DNA from: Lachnospiraceae bacterium AM93-12TA
GTDB lineage: Bacteria; Bacillota; Clostridia; Lachnospirales; Lachnospiraceae
Length of the DNA: 14,515 nucleotides
Assembly (NCBI GenBank): GCA_027698105.1
Contig: JAQERH010000052.1
Coordinates: forward strand, 1 to 14,515
Direction: 5' to 3'
Part shown: positions 14,515 to 14,515 of the stretch, in pieces
Numbering within the stretch: position 1 is the first letter of the stretch
Layout of the letters: every line of letters starts with the position of its first letter
Program-made: the position numbers and the translations under genes
Notes under the pieces: generated by a model
Told to the model about the DNA's origin: nothing
The model's database searches: none
Seen by the model: the letters and a program-made list of their open reading frames with translations, nothing else

Positions 14515-14515
14515 T

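Overview
The window looks like an accessory, strain-variable region of a low-GC Gram-positive anaerobe of the Clostridia, probably Lachnospiraceae-like. This is inferred from the AT-rich codon use, strong AGGAGG-type ribosome binding sites, the GGDEF–Hpt–hybrid kinase arrangement, and a short sigma-like protein of the kind carried on Firmicutes conjugative elements. No rRNA, tRNA or CRISPR is visible.

Layout. Positions 1-258 (+) hold the C-terminal end of an IS110-family transposase. From 366 to about 10280, all on the minus strand and so read right to left, lies a Wzx/Wzy-type exopolysaccharide or capsule cluster. In transcription order it contains: a truncated, more GC-rich glycosyltransferase fragment; a DUF1972-type glycosyltransferase; a WbsX/GH99-like protein; a GT-B (GT4) glycosyltransferase; a Wzy-like polymerase; a polysaccharide pyruvyl transferase split in two at an A7 tract; a GT2 glycosyltransferase interrupted by two tandem in-frame stops; a Wzx-like flippase; and an iron-sulfur FrhB-like protein of the type often found beside pyruvyl transferases. 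From 10400 to 13847 (+) is a signalling operon: a 5'-truncated diguanylate cyclase (GGDEF) remnant, a stand-alone Hpt protein, and a membrane hybrid histidine kinase with two receiver domains, closed by a strong terminator. At 13931-14394 (+) is a sigma-70 region-4-like gene. Its ribosome binding site lies inside a perfect 15-bp inverted repeat, and the gene ends in its own terminator.

How it fits together. The glycosyltransferases would build a lipid-linked repeat unit that is pyruvylated, flipped by Wzx and polymerised by Wzy. No initiating sugar-phosphate transferase and no chain-length or kinase genes are in the window, so they must lie elsewhere or have been lost. The right edge of the sugar cluster is a scar: a glycosyltransferase cut off at its 3' end faces a GGDEF gene cut off at its 5' end, with a change in base composition between them. 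Two consecutive sugar genes are broken (pyruvyl transferase and GT2), so the encoded polymer may be simplified, phase-variable or decaying. The most interesting items are the A_AAA_AAA slippery heptamer at the pyruvyl transferase break, the hidden C-terminal third of the GT2 gene beyond its double stop, and the ribosome-binding-site-sequestering hairpin in front of the sigma-like gene.
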